Assembly: GCA_963663365.2 (NCBI GenBank)
Contig: CAXXIH010000008.1
Span: 2,232,001 to 2,296,000 of the forward strand
DNA length: 64,000 bases
Reading direction: 5' to 3'
From: G963663365 sp963663365
GTDB lineage: Bacteria > Hinthialibacterota > Hinthialibacteria > Hinthialibacterales > G963663365
This document shows, piece by piece, positions 43,379-53,897 of the stretch. Both the position numbers and the translations under genes were made by a program. Below the pieces are notes generated by a model. The model worked only from the letters and a program-made list of their open reading frames with translations, did not search any database and was not told where the DNA came from. The first letter of the stretch is position 1. Every line of letters starts with the position of its first letter.

Positions 43379-44806
43379 ATGAGTGCCCGGACCGGATCTT
43401 CACGCATGGCCTCAGAATTCGATCCCAAACATAAACCATCCGCACAGAACCCGGAATTTGAGGAACAAACATGGGTGGAAGGCACAAAACGCACCGGCGC
43501 GATTTTGGCGGTGTTATCGTTCGCCGTGTTTTGGTCTTTGCGGGCAGTCGCGCTAACAGGAGGAGACAGCGACCAATGGTGCCGTGAAATCGAACAGGGT
43601 TTATGGTGGCGCAAGCGGCAAATGCTCTCATTTGCCTTGATGCAACTCAATTACCAATGGACTCACTTTCTTTGGCAGTGGGACGGCCGTCTAGCGATTA
43701 ACCTGACATCCTGCATGGCCGGTGCGGCATTTGTTTATGGAACATGGGGCTTGTTGGGCGGTGAAAAACGGCGCTGGACCGCATTAGCACTCGTTTATAC
43801 AGCTGGATTCATGCAGCTTTTCTTTGGGCATCTGGAGACTTACGCATGCCCTATGGCCTGCATGATTTTTTTCTTACTCGCTGTACGCCGCTACTTGTTG
43901 GGGCAAACACGGGCAATTGCCGTGGCGGGTATCTACTCGCTTGGGATTTTCTTTCATCTCATTTTCTGGTTTTTATTCCCACTTTTCGCGGTGATGCTAT
44001 GGCACAGCCCCGAGCGCCAACGCGATGCACGTCAATTTTTGTATGGCCTTCTTCCAGCAGTGATCCTGACCATCTGGATGTTTATTGATCCTTACTTTGG
44101 TTTTGGGGAAATGATCGGCGACCGGTTTATGCCGCTTTGGCGTGTCGAAGTTGGTATGAAAAAGCACTATGCGTTCTTTTCTTGGACGCATATCTTTGAT
44201 TGGCTTTGGTTCATTTGGAACGCCTGCCATCTGCAAATTTTTGTCGTGATCATCGGCATTGCCTGCAAGAAACTTCGCCGTGGAAAATGGCAAAATATTT
44301 TATTGGCTGCAACGCTCTGCTTTCTAATCTTCACCTGGATTTGGCATCCTGATGCCAAGCGTTTGGATTGGGATCTTTTTAGTTTTATCGGCCTGCCCAT
44401 TGCCCTCATGGCGGTTGAAGTTGCATCTCAAAATAACAAGCGGCTCTGGCACACAGCAATCGCTATCACGATTCTGATCTCAGCTTGTTTCCTTATGACC
44501 AAAGTCATCGGCGCGGCCCGGCTTGGTGCACGCGGCGAAGGAATGGTCATTGTGCAACCTGCACCGGATAACCGGGCGGACATCTCCATAATAGCCTTGG
44601 ACGGCCACTCAAAATCCCGTGAAATTCACCATGTCCTGGAAGGTGCGCATGAAATTCGCATTTATTTGAAATTCAATGAGCGGGTTTATAGATATGACAC
44701 ATGCTTTGAACTGAATCCGGACCAAGTAATCACAATCACCGTTCCCGATCCCGAAATGAACGGGCTGCCTTCATCGGCGGGCCCGGTTCCATCCATCGAC
44801 GAGTAA
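43379..44806 (+). CDS. Polytopic membrane protein of unknown function
   Basis: A 475-residue protein with about 9-10 hydrophobic helices from residue 42 to 385, after a soluble N-terminal stretch of about 35 residues. The external loops are short. FFGHLETYACPMACMIFFLLAV and RLDWDLFSFIGLPIALMAVE suggest a GT-C-like or membrane-acyl/polyprenyl scaffold, but no family signature is certain. The last 90 residues form a soluble beta-rich tail (RADISIIALDGHSKSREI). An ATG at 43406 is an alternative start. It is convergent with the TPR protein gene, separated by 9 bp. Confidence 0.65.
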   Translation: MSARTGSSRMASEFDPKHKPSAQNPEFEEQTWVEGTKRTGAILAVLSFAVFWSLRAVALTGGDSDQWCREIEQGLWWRKRQMLSFALMQLNYQWTHFLWQWDGRLAINLTSCMAGAAFVYGTWGLLGGEKRRWTALALVYTAGFMQLFFGHLETYACPMACMIFFLLAVRRYLLGQTRAIAVAGIYSLGIFFHLIFWFLFPLFAVMLWHSPERQRDARQFLYGLLPAVILTIWMFIDPYFGFGEMIGDRFMPLWRVEVGMKKHYAFFSWTHIFDWLWFIWNACHLQIFVVIIGIACKKLRRGKWQNILLAATLCFLIFTWIWHPDAKRLDWDLFSFIGLPIALMAVEVASQNNKRLWHTAIAITILISACFLMTKVIGAARLGARGEGMVIVQPAPDNRADISIIALDGHSKSREIHHVLEGAHEIRIYLKFNERVYRYDTCFELNPDQVITITVPDPEMNGLPSSAGPVPSIDE

Positions 44807-44815
44807 TCCTATATG

Positions 44816-46879
44816 CTACTCCGCTTCCAAACGAAACGATTGCACATCACCTTGAGATTCCGGTGAACGGTAGGCTTTATTTTTCTGAATTAACGACAAC
44901 AGGCGCTGATAACGTTTGAATGCCGCATCATCGCCTTTAACCCGGGCAATATTAGAGAGATTCTTAAGAAGAGATTCCCTCCGGCCATGTTGCTCCATCA
45001 GTTTCAAATAGAGTGCCTCAGCTTCGTCAAGCCTCTGTTGAGCGTGCAGATTCTGCGCCGCAAACCGTCCGGCATAATAGCTTTTCGGGCTCCGTTTTAG
45101 CCAAGTCTCAGCCAAAACATCCGCCCGCTCAAAATCCCGCAACAACAGATAGCAGGTTCCAAGATTGGACCAGTAGATTTCCCTTTCAGGTTGCAATTGG
45201 ATACATTTTGCAAACATCTCCGCGGCGCGTTCATAATCCTTCAAATCCTGCATATAGAGAATGGCCAAATTATTTGCCGCCTTTACTGCATAGAATCCGT
45301 TGCGATCAATTGTCTTTTGAAATGCGTCAATTGCCTTCTCTGACTCACCATTCTGTAAGTAATAATGACCAAGGTTATAAAAAACACGGTCTTTAACTTG
45401 AGCCTGCGCAATGGCTTCCAGCCAAAACGCCTCTTTGTCCGTATATAGGCGATTTCTCTGCAGCGTACCAAGAGTTAAAAAACCATAAAAAACAACGAGA
45501 AATACGGCCAAGCCCGCATGCAAAATTTTCTTAGGGCAAACAAATCTGACTGCGGCATATGTATAGAGATAGACCACTCCTGCACAGACAGCCATGCTAA
45601 AACCCGCATTCGGAAGGTAGGTGCGCCGTTCCGCCGCCAAATCGTTGAGCGGAATAATGCTCGAAGTTGGTGAAATCGCAATTAAATACCAAATCAATCC
45701 AAGTGTTATCAAAGGAGCGCGTTTGCATGAAATAAAGGCGACAACCAGAATGGCGCCTAAAATTAACGCCCCTCCAAGAAATGCAGGATCGCCAAAGCTT
45801 ACAATGGTGGGCAGTTCCGGATCGAGACAGAGCGTCCCTATGCCAAACTGACGAGGCAAATAGTACGAAGAGATAATCGCTACTTGGCTTATGAGGTTAA
45901 CATTCCATGGCCGAACCTGCGCATCCTTAAAACCAATTAGGCTTCCCAAAACCGATATCCTATAAATCGCGAAAATAACGAACAGAAGCGCACCCGCAGC
46001 CAGCACGGGAGCCAATCGCTTAAGAACACATTTGATAGGAAAACGTTGCCAAAGCACCAGCCCAATCCAGATCGTGGCAACGGCCGGCATAGTAATAATG
46101 ATCTCTTTTGTGCCGATCCCCAATATAAACAGGAAAAGCGCAGTTCCCAAAGCCGCTCCTCCCAAAATACTATTACGCCGGGAGGACGGACGGACAGTCT
46201 CTTCAAATACACCAAATTTTTCCGCCGCAAAGAGAAAAGCCCAGACACCATAAATATATTGAATGGCGGCCAGCACCGAGGCACGTCCACTCAAATAAGT
46301 CACCGCCTCAGTATTGATCGGCTGTAAACCGAAAAACAACGCTGCTGCAAAAGGGAAAAACAGGGAAAACGAATAGGTATTTGTTTTATCCGCAGAGTCT
46401 CCATCCGGAGCACTCATATTGTCAGTGAGCAGGTTTTTCACTTTACGAGCGAGTAAAAACACGCCCCAGACGGCTATGAAATGATAGATAAAGCTGGAAA
46501 TATGAAAAACAAGCGGCGAAGGACGCCCCGGTGTTCCCGCAGCTGTTCCCGCTTCATAAAGGTTAAGTTGATGCGTAACGGCCCAATCCAACGCATAACT
46601 TAACAGCACAACACTGCGAAACATAAAGTTATCTTCAACGATATAGCGGATCCCGCTCCAGCTTCGTATGAAGCGGTTATCGAGAATCGAACTGTAATCG
46701 TCGAGATACCACGGAACCTGTAAAGCGGGCAGATAGACTGCGGCAACCAATACGAATAAGAAAGCCGCCTGGATCCAAGCATCCCCCCAAAAAAACGAAC
46801 CTGGACCGATTGACGGCCCAGGTTCCGCAATAGGAGACCGTTGTTTCTCAGTTTTTGATTTCTTGCCCTTCTTGCGCAC
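44816..46879 (-). CDS. TMTC-like membrane protein with C-terminal TPR repeats
   Basis: A 687-residue protein. An N-terminal basic cytoplasmic stretch is followed by a polytopic region (about residues 34-470) that includes WYLDDYSSILDNRFIRSW, the first external loop with an Asp pair as in O-mannosyl-transferase-like TMTC/GT-C proteins. The C-terminus has TPR repeats: YNLGHYYLQNGESEKAIDAF, NNLAILYMQDLKDYERAAEM and SNLGTCYLLLRDFERAD. The layout of GT-C membrane domain plus TPR matches bacterial TMTC homologues, probably transferring a sugar to exported proteins or glycans. The substrate is unknown. Confidence 0.8.
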   Translation of the reverse strand: MRKKGKKSKTEKQRSPIAEPGPSIGPGSFFWGDAWIQAAFLFVLVAAVYLPALQVPWYLDDYSSILDNRFIRSWSGIRYIVEDNFMFRSVVLLSYALDWAVTHQLNLYEAGTAAGTPGRPSPLVFHISSFIYHFIAVWGVFLLARKVKNLLTDNMSAPDGDSADKTNTYSFSLFFPFAAALFFGLQPINTEAVTYLSGRASVLAAIQYIYGVWAFLFAAEKFGVFEETVRPSSRRNSILGGAALGTALFLFILGIGTKEIIITMPAVATIWIGLVLWQRFPIKCVLKRLAPVLAAGALLFVIFAIYRISVLGSLIGFKDAQVRPWNVNLISQVAIISSYYLPRQFGIGTLCLDPELPTIVSFGDPAFLGGALILGAILVVAFISCKRAPLITLGLIWYLIAISPTSSIIPLNDLAAERRTYLPNAGFSMAVCAGVVYLYTYAAVRFVCPKKILHAGLAVFLVVFYGFLTLGTLQRNRLYTDKEAFWLEAIAQAQVKDRVFYNLGHYYLQNGESEKAIDAFQKTIDRNGFYAVKAANNLAILYMQDLKDYERAAEMFAKCIQLQPEREIYWSNLGTCYLLLRDFERADVLAETWLKRSPKSYYAGRFAAQNLHAQQRLDEAEALYLKLMEQHGRRESLLKNLSNIARVKGDDAAFKRYQRLLSLIQKNKAYRSPESQGDVQSFRLEAE

Positions 46880-46987
46880 AGATCACTTCACCGCCATCAC
46901 TCGATTATGGCGATTCTAGCATGACCGGCGGATGCCTTACAGCATGGATTGACATTCCCAATTCAAGGTCTGTGTAAAATCACTCGT

Positions 46988-47602
46988 TTAGCGATTCGCC
47001 CACTTATAATCGTGAATCGGGTGTCCGGGAACATCCGTCGCAAGTAATCCCTCACTGAATGTTCCATTTTCAGGATCATACTTTTGAGTTGATGCTTTAC
47101 GTGACGGCCCAAGACTAAGCAACTGGCCTGCATAACCATTCGGCGTCGGGGTGTATTCATATTCCCAGTGGATGGTTCGTGGAGCATACTTCTCTTGCGG
47201 ATTGTCAGTTCCATACAAGCCTTCTTGAAAGATGTCCACAGGCCAAATCGTCAAATAAGAAATCGGTGTTGTGAGCGGACGATGCTGATAGGCGCTGTGA
47301 TTATGCTCGTGATACGTATTCCAATCCATACGATACATCATCATGGCTTTGAGAAGCGTATTATGATCTGCATACATGCGCGTCACTTGTGCACGCGTTT
47401 GCGCTTCCCGGAAATTCGGAATAGCGATCGCCGCGAGAATTCCGATGATGGCAACAACAATCAGCAATTCAATAAGTGTGAAACCAAACCGCTTGCCGCA
47501 AAAAGACGATATCCGGAACTTGGGGGAAGCATCACGGGTTGTGCGTGAAGACTCTTCCAAGGTCGAATCCCAATCTTTCTTAGAAAACATTGACAGCATC
47601 AT
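46988..47602 (-). CDS. Type IV pilin-like / pseudopilin protein
   Basis: A 204-residue protein with an unusually long leader of about 40 residues before the processing site FCGKRFG|FTLIELLIV. The methylation motif is intact with Gly at -1 and Glu at +5, followed by the helix LIVVAIIGILAAIAIPNF and NFREAQTRAQVTRMYADHN. The globular part is Tyr/His/Pro-rich. The leader may start at a later in-frame Met. It shares the domain type of 14625-15215 but little sequence after the helix. Its ATG overlaps the stop of the DUF4838 gene by ATGA, with AGGAG upstream in that gene, so it is translationally coupled to it. Confidence 0.85.
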   Translation of the reverse strand: MMLSMFSKKDWDSTLEESSRTTRDASPKFRISSFCGKRFGFTLIELLIVVAIIGILAAIAIPNFREAQTRAQVTRMYADHNTLLKAMMMYRMDWNTYHEHNHSAYQHRPLTTPISYLTIWPVDIFQEGLYGTDNPQEKYAPRTIHWEYEYTPTPNGYAGQLLSLGPSRKASTQKYDPENGTFSEGLLATDVPGHPIHDYKWANR

Positions 47603-50220
47603 TTTTTATCTCCTGCGTTCATCATAGCCCCAAACGCATCTATATGTGATTTCCCTCGTTCCGAGAGAGCAGTCATCCCAATTTCTTGAAAATCGTCTTT
47701 CAGACGGGCATAAGTCCCATCATGGCTTGCTTGATCCGGTGAGCGATACGATTTCAAGTACAGTACCGGAATACGAACGTTTTCGACCCGGCGGCGAATC
47801 ATCTCATTGTCCGCAACACGCTCAGCATCATCCAAGATTCGTAGCGCTTCTCGAATGAATCCGTCACTAAACAACATATCGTCCGGTTCCAACCAGAAGT
47901 TAAAATGTGTGTACGGCGTCACGAGACCTTGGAGAAGATTGTAGTAATCACGGATGTATTGTCCACTTTTGCCGTAATAACCACACATAAAATCATCGAC
48001 AACCTGCTCGATATCACAATCAACATTCCAGAAAAGTTTGGCGATCATATACGCCCGAAGATGCGCAAACTCTCCTTCGGGCGTATGATAAGAGCCTTGT
48101 TCAAGGACTCCGATTGCATTGTAACGCTGAAAAGTCTTAAGGTTGGCCTGCAAAACACTGTGATTTGGGAACGGGAGATAATAATGTTCAAAATTTACGA
48201 CATAGTCCCATATAAACAAACGGGGTGCGATGCTTGACCATGCCTTAAGATCGTTCATGAACGATGCATTCTCCTGGCAAGAACACAGAGGATGTGCAAA
48301 GCAACACTCGATGTTGCATAGCCTGATAACAACATTATCGCGCGGACGTTCAAACTTGCAGGGTGTACGCGTGTAGTCATAGGCCAATGTACCAATCATC
48401 TTGTCCGGGAATTCGGTTTCTATGGCCTCCGCAATACGGTTCGCAAACCTTAAAACAGGCCCCGCTTGGCTTCCTTCATGGTCCACAATGGCCTGGCAGG
48501 CTTCGCACTCACAGGGACCGCCACAATCATTTTGCGAAACGGAGTAGATCGTGTACCGGGGATTCTCCCGTATCACCTTTTTGAAGCGCTCTAAAAAAAT
48601 TTTAAACACATCCGGATTGGTTAAACATAATTGCGCGTCCTCAGCAACGCGTTGTCCATCGATCAGACTGTAATACTCCGGATGGTCCTTAAAGAACTCG
48701 GATGGAGGCATCAATTTGGCAAAAGTATGTACGCCCCAATAGCGTTCTGCGCCGCCGGGCAAGTTGAGGTCTCTTGAAGATCCATTCAATTTGTTACGGG
48801 CTAACCAGATCGGATCGAAGGCGTGATAGTAATAATCATCCCGGACACGCAGAGACGGCCTCTCGTTGTCGTAGAGGTGAGTGAAGGCATAGCGAGCCCT
48901 CTTGGGCACAAAACTGACTTCGGGTGTGTACCAACGGATGCCCATCTCGCGTTCGAGGAACGTCATTACTCCATACATCGTTCCCCGCTTATGGCCGCCC
49001 CAAATTAGAATATCCGGACCGATGTTGCGATAAGTAAAGGACTCATCCAGGGGATCGGGTGAATTTGTCTCCGGACCTAGCCGTTGGCGAGCCAGTTGTG
49101 TCCAGCCAATCGAAATTAGGGGGCCGGAAGGCGCATGATCAGCAGCAAAAGGTTCCCGAGCGATAGGAAAATCCGCTCCGCTTGCTTCGCGCAGCCAGTG
49201 CCGGAGCTCATCAGCGGCCCAGACTTCGGACTCAGAAGCGTCTTCAGCAAGCACGATTGTGTAATCGGTGCGTCCACCATCAAAAAAGAGGTATTCAGAA
49301 CGAATCCCGGCCATGGAAGGAAATTTCAAAGTTCCTTCATTTCCGGCCGCCAGTTTGAGATTCACGGTAAGAACATATTCTGCATATTCGGACTGCGGAA
49401 CATGTACTGCACACTCCTCTTCGCCCTTCCATTCAGTGCTCCAAAGCACTTCATCGGCGGCCTGGGCAGAGGCAACCTCAATGCGGCATGATTGAATAAA
49501 GTCACCATAAAGCGGCTTGGCTCCTTTGCACTGAAGAACAACGGAACCGTCTTCATGTCGAACTACACGAAACATATGATTCCGTTCATTGACATAGCGT
49601 TGACTGTCAAATGGAAGAAACCGGCAGGCAAATCCCCAGACTCCGGCGCGTTCTTCGATCTTGGCCAAAATTCGATTCCGGCCTTTTTGAAGGACAATGG
49701 GGATGAGATCGCTATCGGCTCGAAGTTTGCGCCCGCTTGGACGTTCCCAGATTACTTCGCCGTTCAGCCATAGTTTTCCGCCGTCGTTGCTTCCCCATCC
49801 CAAAAAGCACGATTGAGTGCACGAAGACTCAATTTCGCAGTATGCGTAAGCAAGGAGTTCCTCCCCATTGGAGAGAGCGTTATCAAGACTGATTAAATTC
49901 CCGGGGTCGTCATATCGGAACCAGGTGGCTTTGCCTCCGGGGTATGTTACGGTCTGCCCTTCATCAATTGATGGATTGGCTTCTCCACCACACGGAAGAA
50001 GAAAATCAACCTCAAACTGGGTCATATGTTCCGATTTGGCCGATTCGCCCTTGGGATTTGGAATCGGACCACACAGAAGCCAAGAACAAACAAAATCCAG
50101 ACCTTGGCTCTCGGTAAGTGCGCTGGATATTAATTTGTCAACATGGAATACAGGAACTTCACATACCAAATCCGGCGTCAGGCAAAACAGAAAAACAACA
50201 AACAATGACAAAACACGCAT
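47599..50220 (-). CDS. Secreted DUF4838-domain protein
   Basis: An 873-residue exported protein. Signal peptide MRVLSLFVVFLFCLTPDLVC. Residues about 30-200 form a PA14/carbohydrate-binding-like beta domain. Then comes a glycosidase-associated alpha/beta domain (TIVLAEDASESEVWAADEL, WGGHKRGTMYGVMTFLEREM) like the N-terminal part of GH20/GH67 enzymes, followed by the DUF4838 core (YWGVHTFAKLMPPSEFFKDH, YSLIDGQRV, YSVSQNDCGGPCECEACQAI and FIWDYVVNFEHYYLPFPN). Such proteins degrade or bind complex glycans, with no experimental reaction I can name. The motif C-x3-C-x-C-x2-C in the middle is typical for DUF4838. Confidence 0.85.
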   Translation of the reverse strand: MRVLSLFVVFLFCLTPDLVCEVPVFHVDKLISSALTESQGLDFVCSWLLCGPIPNPKGESAKSEHMTQFEVDFLLPCGGEANPSIDEGQTVTYPGGKATWFRYDDPGNLISLDNALSNGEELLAYAYCEIESSCTQSCFLGWGSNDGGKLWLNGEVIWERPSGRKLRADSDLIPIVLQKGRNRILAKIEERAGVWGFACRFLPFDSQRYVNERNHMFRVVRHEDGSVVLQCKGAKPLYGDFIQSCRIEVASAQAADEVLWSTEWKGEEECAVHVPQSEYAEYVLTVNLKLAAGNEGTLKFPSMAGIRSEYLFFDGGRTDYTIVLAEDASESEVWAADELRHWLREASGADFPIAREPFAADHAPSGPLISIGWTQLARQRLGPETNSPDPLDESFTYRNIGPDILIWGGHKRGTMYGVMTFLEREMGIRWYTPEVSFVPKRARYAFTHLYDNERPSLRVRDDYYYHAFDPIWLARNKLNGSSRDLNLPGGAERYWGVHTFAKLMPPSEFFKDHPEYYSLIDGQRVAEDAQLCLTNPDVFKIFLERFKKVIRENPRYTIYSVSQNDCGGPCECEACQAIVDHEGSQAGPVLRFANRIAEAIETEFPDKMIGTLAYDYTRTPCKFERPRDNVVIRLCNIECCFAHPLCSCQENASFMNDLKAWSSIAPRLFIWDYVVNFEHYYLPFPNHSVLQANLKTFQRYNAIGVLEQGSYHTPEGEFAHLRAYMIAKLFWNVDCDIEQVVDDFMCGYYGKSGQYIRDYYNLLQGLVTPYTHFNFWLEPDDMLFSDGFIREALRILDDAERVADNEMIRRRVENVRIPVLYLKSYRSPDQASHDGTYARLKDDFQEIGMTALSERGKSHIDAFGAMMNAGDKK

Positions 50221-50933
50221 TCACAACCACCTATGCGAGCTGCAACCAGAACGTGTCGGTACCCCGGCATGTACACTTCTACGATTTAAAAACGTACCAA
50301 TCAGACACACAAAGACAAAGATTCTTTACAGATAATAATGTTATGCAGGCCGCCCTTACCCGTCAACAGGTTTGTTCGGATATCGGCATGATATTCATTG
50401 ATTGAAACGAAACGGCGGATTAAGTGCTAACAACATTCCATCAATAACGCCGCAATCGTTAACAGGTGACAACTCCAATTCCTCCGAATACGGCTGCTAC
50501 ATGACACTACATGTGAGACAACAGTCTTGAACGAGCCAACATTACACCCCCCCCAAAGCGAGCATTCCCTAAATACGCATCATCAGCATAGATGAAGCGG
50601 CGCGGCAATAACCTCAATCAAACTCAACACTCTCCGGTTTCACCAAAATCACCTTGCTTGCTCGATTAACAAATACATCCCAATTAGAGGGAAATCACAC
50701 ACCAAATGGAATTCAATTTAAAAAACGCAATTCCACAGAAACCCTATTCCCAAGATATGTGCGAATTCAATCCGGGAAAACTCACATGAGTTGAGAATTG
50801 CACGGTTCAAAGAAACAAAATACCTGATTTATGCGTAATTTTGGGCTTCACGCCGCCGAAGATATTGGTGTATAATTATTATGTTGGATGATTTCAAAAA
50901 AATATTTGATGCTCGAAAATTTGGGAAACAGTC
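50221..50933. other. 713-bp divergent intergenic region
   Basis: It separates the DUF4838 gene and the 973-residue protein. No gene is recognisable. A perfect TATAAT at 50871-50876 lies about 60 bp before the plus-strand gene, but no convincing -35 is found at normal distance. The rest is AT-rich with no clear repeat. Confidence 0.5.
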
Positions 50934-53855
50934 ATGAACAATTCCGGGCCATTCGCTCTGCTTATAACCCTAACGGTTTTCACGATTTGCACATGCTCTG
51001 CGCAAGATCCGATTGGAGATTGGATTTTTGACGAGGAGCATGTTGACGAGCTGCGTGTTCGGGATGTGGCCGGCGGACGCGATGGAATCATTCAAGGAAT
51101 CATCGAGATGTACGATGACGGTAATACCGAAGCGATCCTGCTCAATGGAGAGAATCAGAGTATTACAGTCAAAGAAAACGCAACTGAAGAGGACTTTCCC
51201 AAACGAGAGATCACAGTAGAGGCATGGGTATCGATCTATAAAAAGGAAAATTGGGGAGGCATCGTTTCGGCATTTCAAGATAATGGCAGTTCCGAACAGG
51301 GGTGGGTACTCGGTTACGACTCGTCGTATTTCTATTTCGGCCTGGCCAGCAAAGGCAAAGATGACGGAAACGGCCTGATGACCTATCTCAGGTCAGAGAC
51401 ATCTTATGAACTTCAAAAATGGTATCACGTAGTCGGTACATATAGCGGTTCGTCACAACGTATTTATGTTAATGGGCGATTATCAGGCCAATCCGCAGAA
51501 CAATCCGGCGATATTCTTTATCCGGAAAGTTGTTGGTTCGATCTTGGCTCTTACCACGATCAAAATGAGTTCTTCCGCCTTAAGGGATTGATAAAAGAAA
51601 TACGGCTATACGATACAGTCTTGGGCGCGGGAGACATTTACAAACGATTCTCCAAAGATAAGGCACTTGCAGCATTGGAGCCTCCGACTCCCACCCCCAT
51701 ACCAACGCCTTTGGATTTTGTAAAATCAGGACCGTATTTACGTTTCTTGGGCAGAGATTCCGCAGAGGTTATTTGGCATACGGATTCGCCCTGCCCGAGT
51801 ATTTTGGAATATGGCGAAAATGAACCCGGCGAAAATCGGATTGAAGACTTAACTCCAAAAACTGAACACCGAATGGTTCTCACCGGATTGGGCAAGGATC
51901 GCGTGTATCGCTATCAACTTAAAAATGATAGCGCTGGCAACGAAACAAGAAGCGATATTTTCGAATGCGAAACAATGTTCAACTATACTTCGCCCGCATT
52001 TCCGGATATCCCTTCACCATTTAACGACGACAAACAAACACAATACGTCGAGGCCGCACAATCAATCCTTGAGACAACAAATCACCAAACCGGTTATTGT
52101 CTCATCATCGGAAACGGCGAAGGCCGTCTTGCCTACGAGTTGGCAAAACGCAGTAACTTACACATAATCGGTGTCGATACCGACGATGCGGCAATAAGCA
52201 ATGCTCGGAAGAAACTTCAACAGGCCGGGATTTACGGTACTCGCATTACTATTCGTAAAATCGACGATTACAGCCGAATTCCCTTCAGTCAGTATTTTGC
52301 CAATCTGATTGTCTCCGAACGGTTGCTCACGGCAAACAGTGTCATAGGAAGCGCGGCCGAGGTGTACCGCCTTCTGCGACCCGGTGGAGGGATAGCTTGT
52401 CTTGGTTCTTTAAATGCAATCCTGCCCCAAACGGCTCTGGAAGAATGGCTCAATTCAGCCGGTGAAGATGGACAAAGCGCCGTCCTTTCCGGCACGGATG
52501 AATATGGTTGGCTTACTTGGGCTCATGCCCCGCTGCCCGGTATCGGCCGTTGGTCGCATCAATACGGTGGTCCCGATAACAACGCCAACAGTATGGACCA
52601 TCTGCTCGGTGCAACCCAAACAGGCGATCTGCAGGTGCAGTGGATCGGACGCCCGGGACCTCGCGCGATGGTTGATCGCAATCCCCGCAAGCCTGCACCT
52701 TTGTCAATCAATGGAAGGCTATTTACGCAGGGATTACACCGCATGATCGCGCAGGACGCCTACAACGGTTCAATCCTTTGGTCGTTGGAAGTTCCCCCGC
52801 TGCAACGTTTCAATATGCCTCGCGATTGCAGCAACTGGTGCGCGGATGCGGATCGTCTATTTGTAGCGATAGAAAACCAATGCTGGCGAATTGATGCTCA
52901 GACTGGAGATGTCGAGGCTTTTATCGATGTGCCAATCCCACAGAATACGGGCAGCGTAAACTACGATTGGGGATACATCGCACGTTCAGAAGATAAACTC
53001 TACGGAAGTGCGGTCAAACAGGGATCCTCCTACACCAACTTCCGGGGAGGTTCTACAGAGGGGTGGTATGACGCCACGACCGGACCGGTCACTTATAAGG
53101 TCTGTAGCGACAACGTCTTTGCCTTGAATCCGGAGTCCGGTCAAGAAATATGGCGTTACGAAAACGGTGTCATTATCAATACGACAATTGTTATCGCGGA
53201 CGGGCGCGTCTTTTTTGTGGAATGCCGCAACGAGACAATCCGCAACAGCGCCGAGGGCCGAATTGGCAACACCGCCCTATGGCAGGACCAGTACCTTGTG
53301 GCGTTAGATCAAAATGACGGCAACCTAATTTGGGAAAAGCCCATTGATACGGCCAATGGGATTGTCGTTTTCTATCTCTTGCACGGCAAAGGAACACTGG
53401 TTCTCGCTTCTTCCGACACAAAATATCACCTCTATGGATTTGATGCGGAAAATGGTGAATCTAAATGGAGCACAAGCCATAGCTGGCTAAAAGACAATCA
53501 TGGCCAGCATATGCAGCACCCCACCATCGTCGGTGACACAATCTTTCTCCGCCCCCGTGCTTATAACATAAACGACGGGCAGCTCGTCATTGATGCCATG
53601 CCGCCTCACGAAGGAGGCTGCGCAACATTTGCAGGTACAGAGGGTGCGCTGATTTACCGCGGCAAAGAGGGCTGCATTTCAATGTGGGATTTTAATGAGA
53701 ACAAAGTCACGCATTGGTACAGCATACGTCCGGGCTGTTGGCTCAGTACGATTCCCGCCGGTGGCATGGTCCTCTCGCCTGAGGGCGGAGGAGGATGCAG
53801 TTGCGGGGGCTGGCTTGAAACTTCTATCGGCTTTGCATTGAAAGAAAACCTCTAG
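50934..53855 (+). CDS. Secreted LamG - Fn3-like - methyltransferase-fold - PQQ-propeller protein
   Basis: A 973-residue protein with an unusual domain order. Signal peptide (about 1-23, ending CTCSAQ); a LamG/concanavalin-like domain (about 27-240, with YHVVGTYSGSSQRIYVNG); a TPTPIPTPLDF linker; an Fn3-like domain (about 265-350); a class I SAM-methyltransferase Rossmann domain (about 365-500, with LIIGNGEGRLAYELA, IIGVDTDDAAISNARKKL and VYRLLRPGGGIACLGS); and a C-terminal PQQ-like beta-propeller (about 540-973, with VALDQNDGNLIWEKPI). A SAM-binding fold in an exported protein is puzzling because SAM is not expected outside. It may be a structural relic or a ligand-binding module. The next gene is also a PQQ propeller. 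Confidence 0.8.
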   Translation: MNNSGPFALLITLTVFTICTCSAQDPIGDWIFDEEHVDELRVRDVAGGRDGIIQGIIEMYDDGNTEAILLNGENQSITVKENATEEDFPKREITVEAWVSIYKKENWGGIVSAFQDNGSSEQGWVLGYDSSYFYFGLASKGKDDGNGLMTYLRSETSYELQKWYHVVGTYSGSSQRIYVNGRLSGQSAEQSGDILYPESCWFDLGSYHDQNEFFRLKGLIKEIRLYDTVLGAGDIYKRFSKDKALAALEPPTPTPIPTPLDFVKSGPYLRFLGRDSAEVIWHTDSPCPSILEYGENEPGENRIEDLTPKTEHRMVLTGLGKDRVYRYQLKNDSAGNETRSDIFECETMFNYTSPAFPDIPSPFNDDKQTQYVEAAQSILETTNHQTGYCLIIGNGEGRLAYELAKRSNLHIIGVDTDDAAISNARKKLQQAGIYGTRITIRKIDDYSRIPFSQYFANLIVSERLLTANSVIGSAAEVYRLLRPGGGIACLGSLNAILPQTALEEWLNSAGEDGQSAVLSGTDEYGWLTWAHAPLPGIGRWSHQYGGPDNNANSMDHLLGATQTGDLQVQWIGRPGPRAMVDRNPRKPAPLSINGRLFTQGLHRMIAQDAYNGSILWSLEVPPLQRFNMPRDCSNWCADADRLFVAIENQCWRIDAQTGDVEAFIDVPIPQNTGSVNYDWGYIARSEDKLYGSAVKQGSSYTNFRGGSTEGWYDATTGPVTYKVCSDNVFALNPESGQEIWRYENGVIINTTIVIADGRVFFVECRNETIRNSAEGRIGNTALWQDQYLVALDQNDGNLIWEKPIDTANGIVVFYLLHGKGTLVLASSDTKYHLYGFDAENGESKWSTSHSWLKDNHGQHMQHPTIVGDTIFLRPRAYNINDGQLVIDAMPPHEGGCATFAGTEGALIYRGKEGCISMWDFNENKVTHWYSIRPGCWLSTIPAGGMVLSPEGGGGCSCGGWLETSIGFALKENL

Positions 53856-53897
53856 CAATAACCGCCGGAATTCGGGAATAAGTACAGGAAAAAACCA

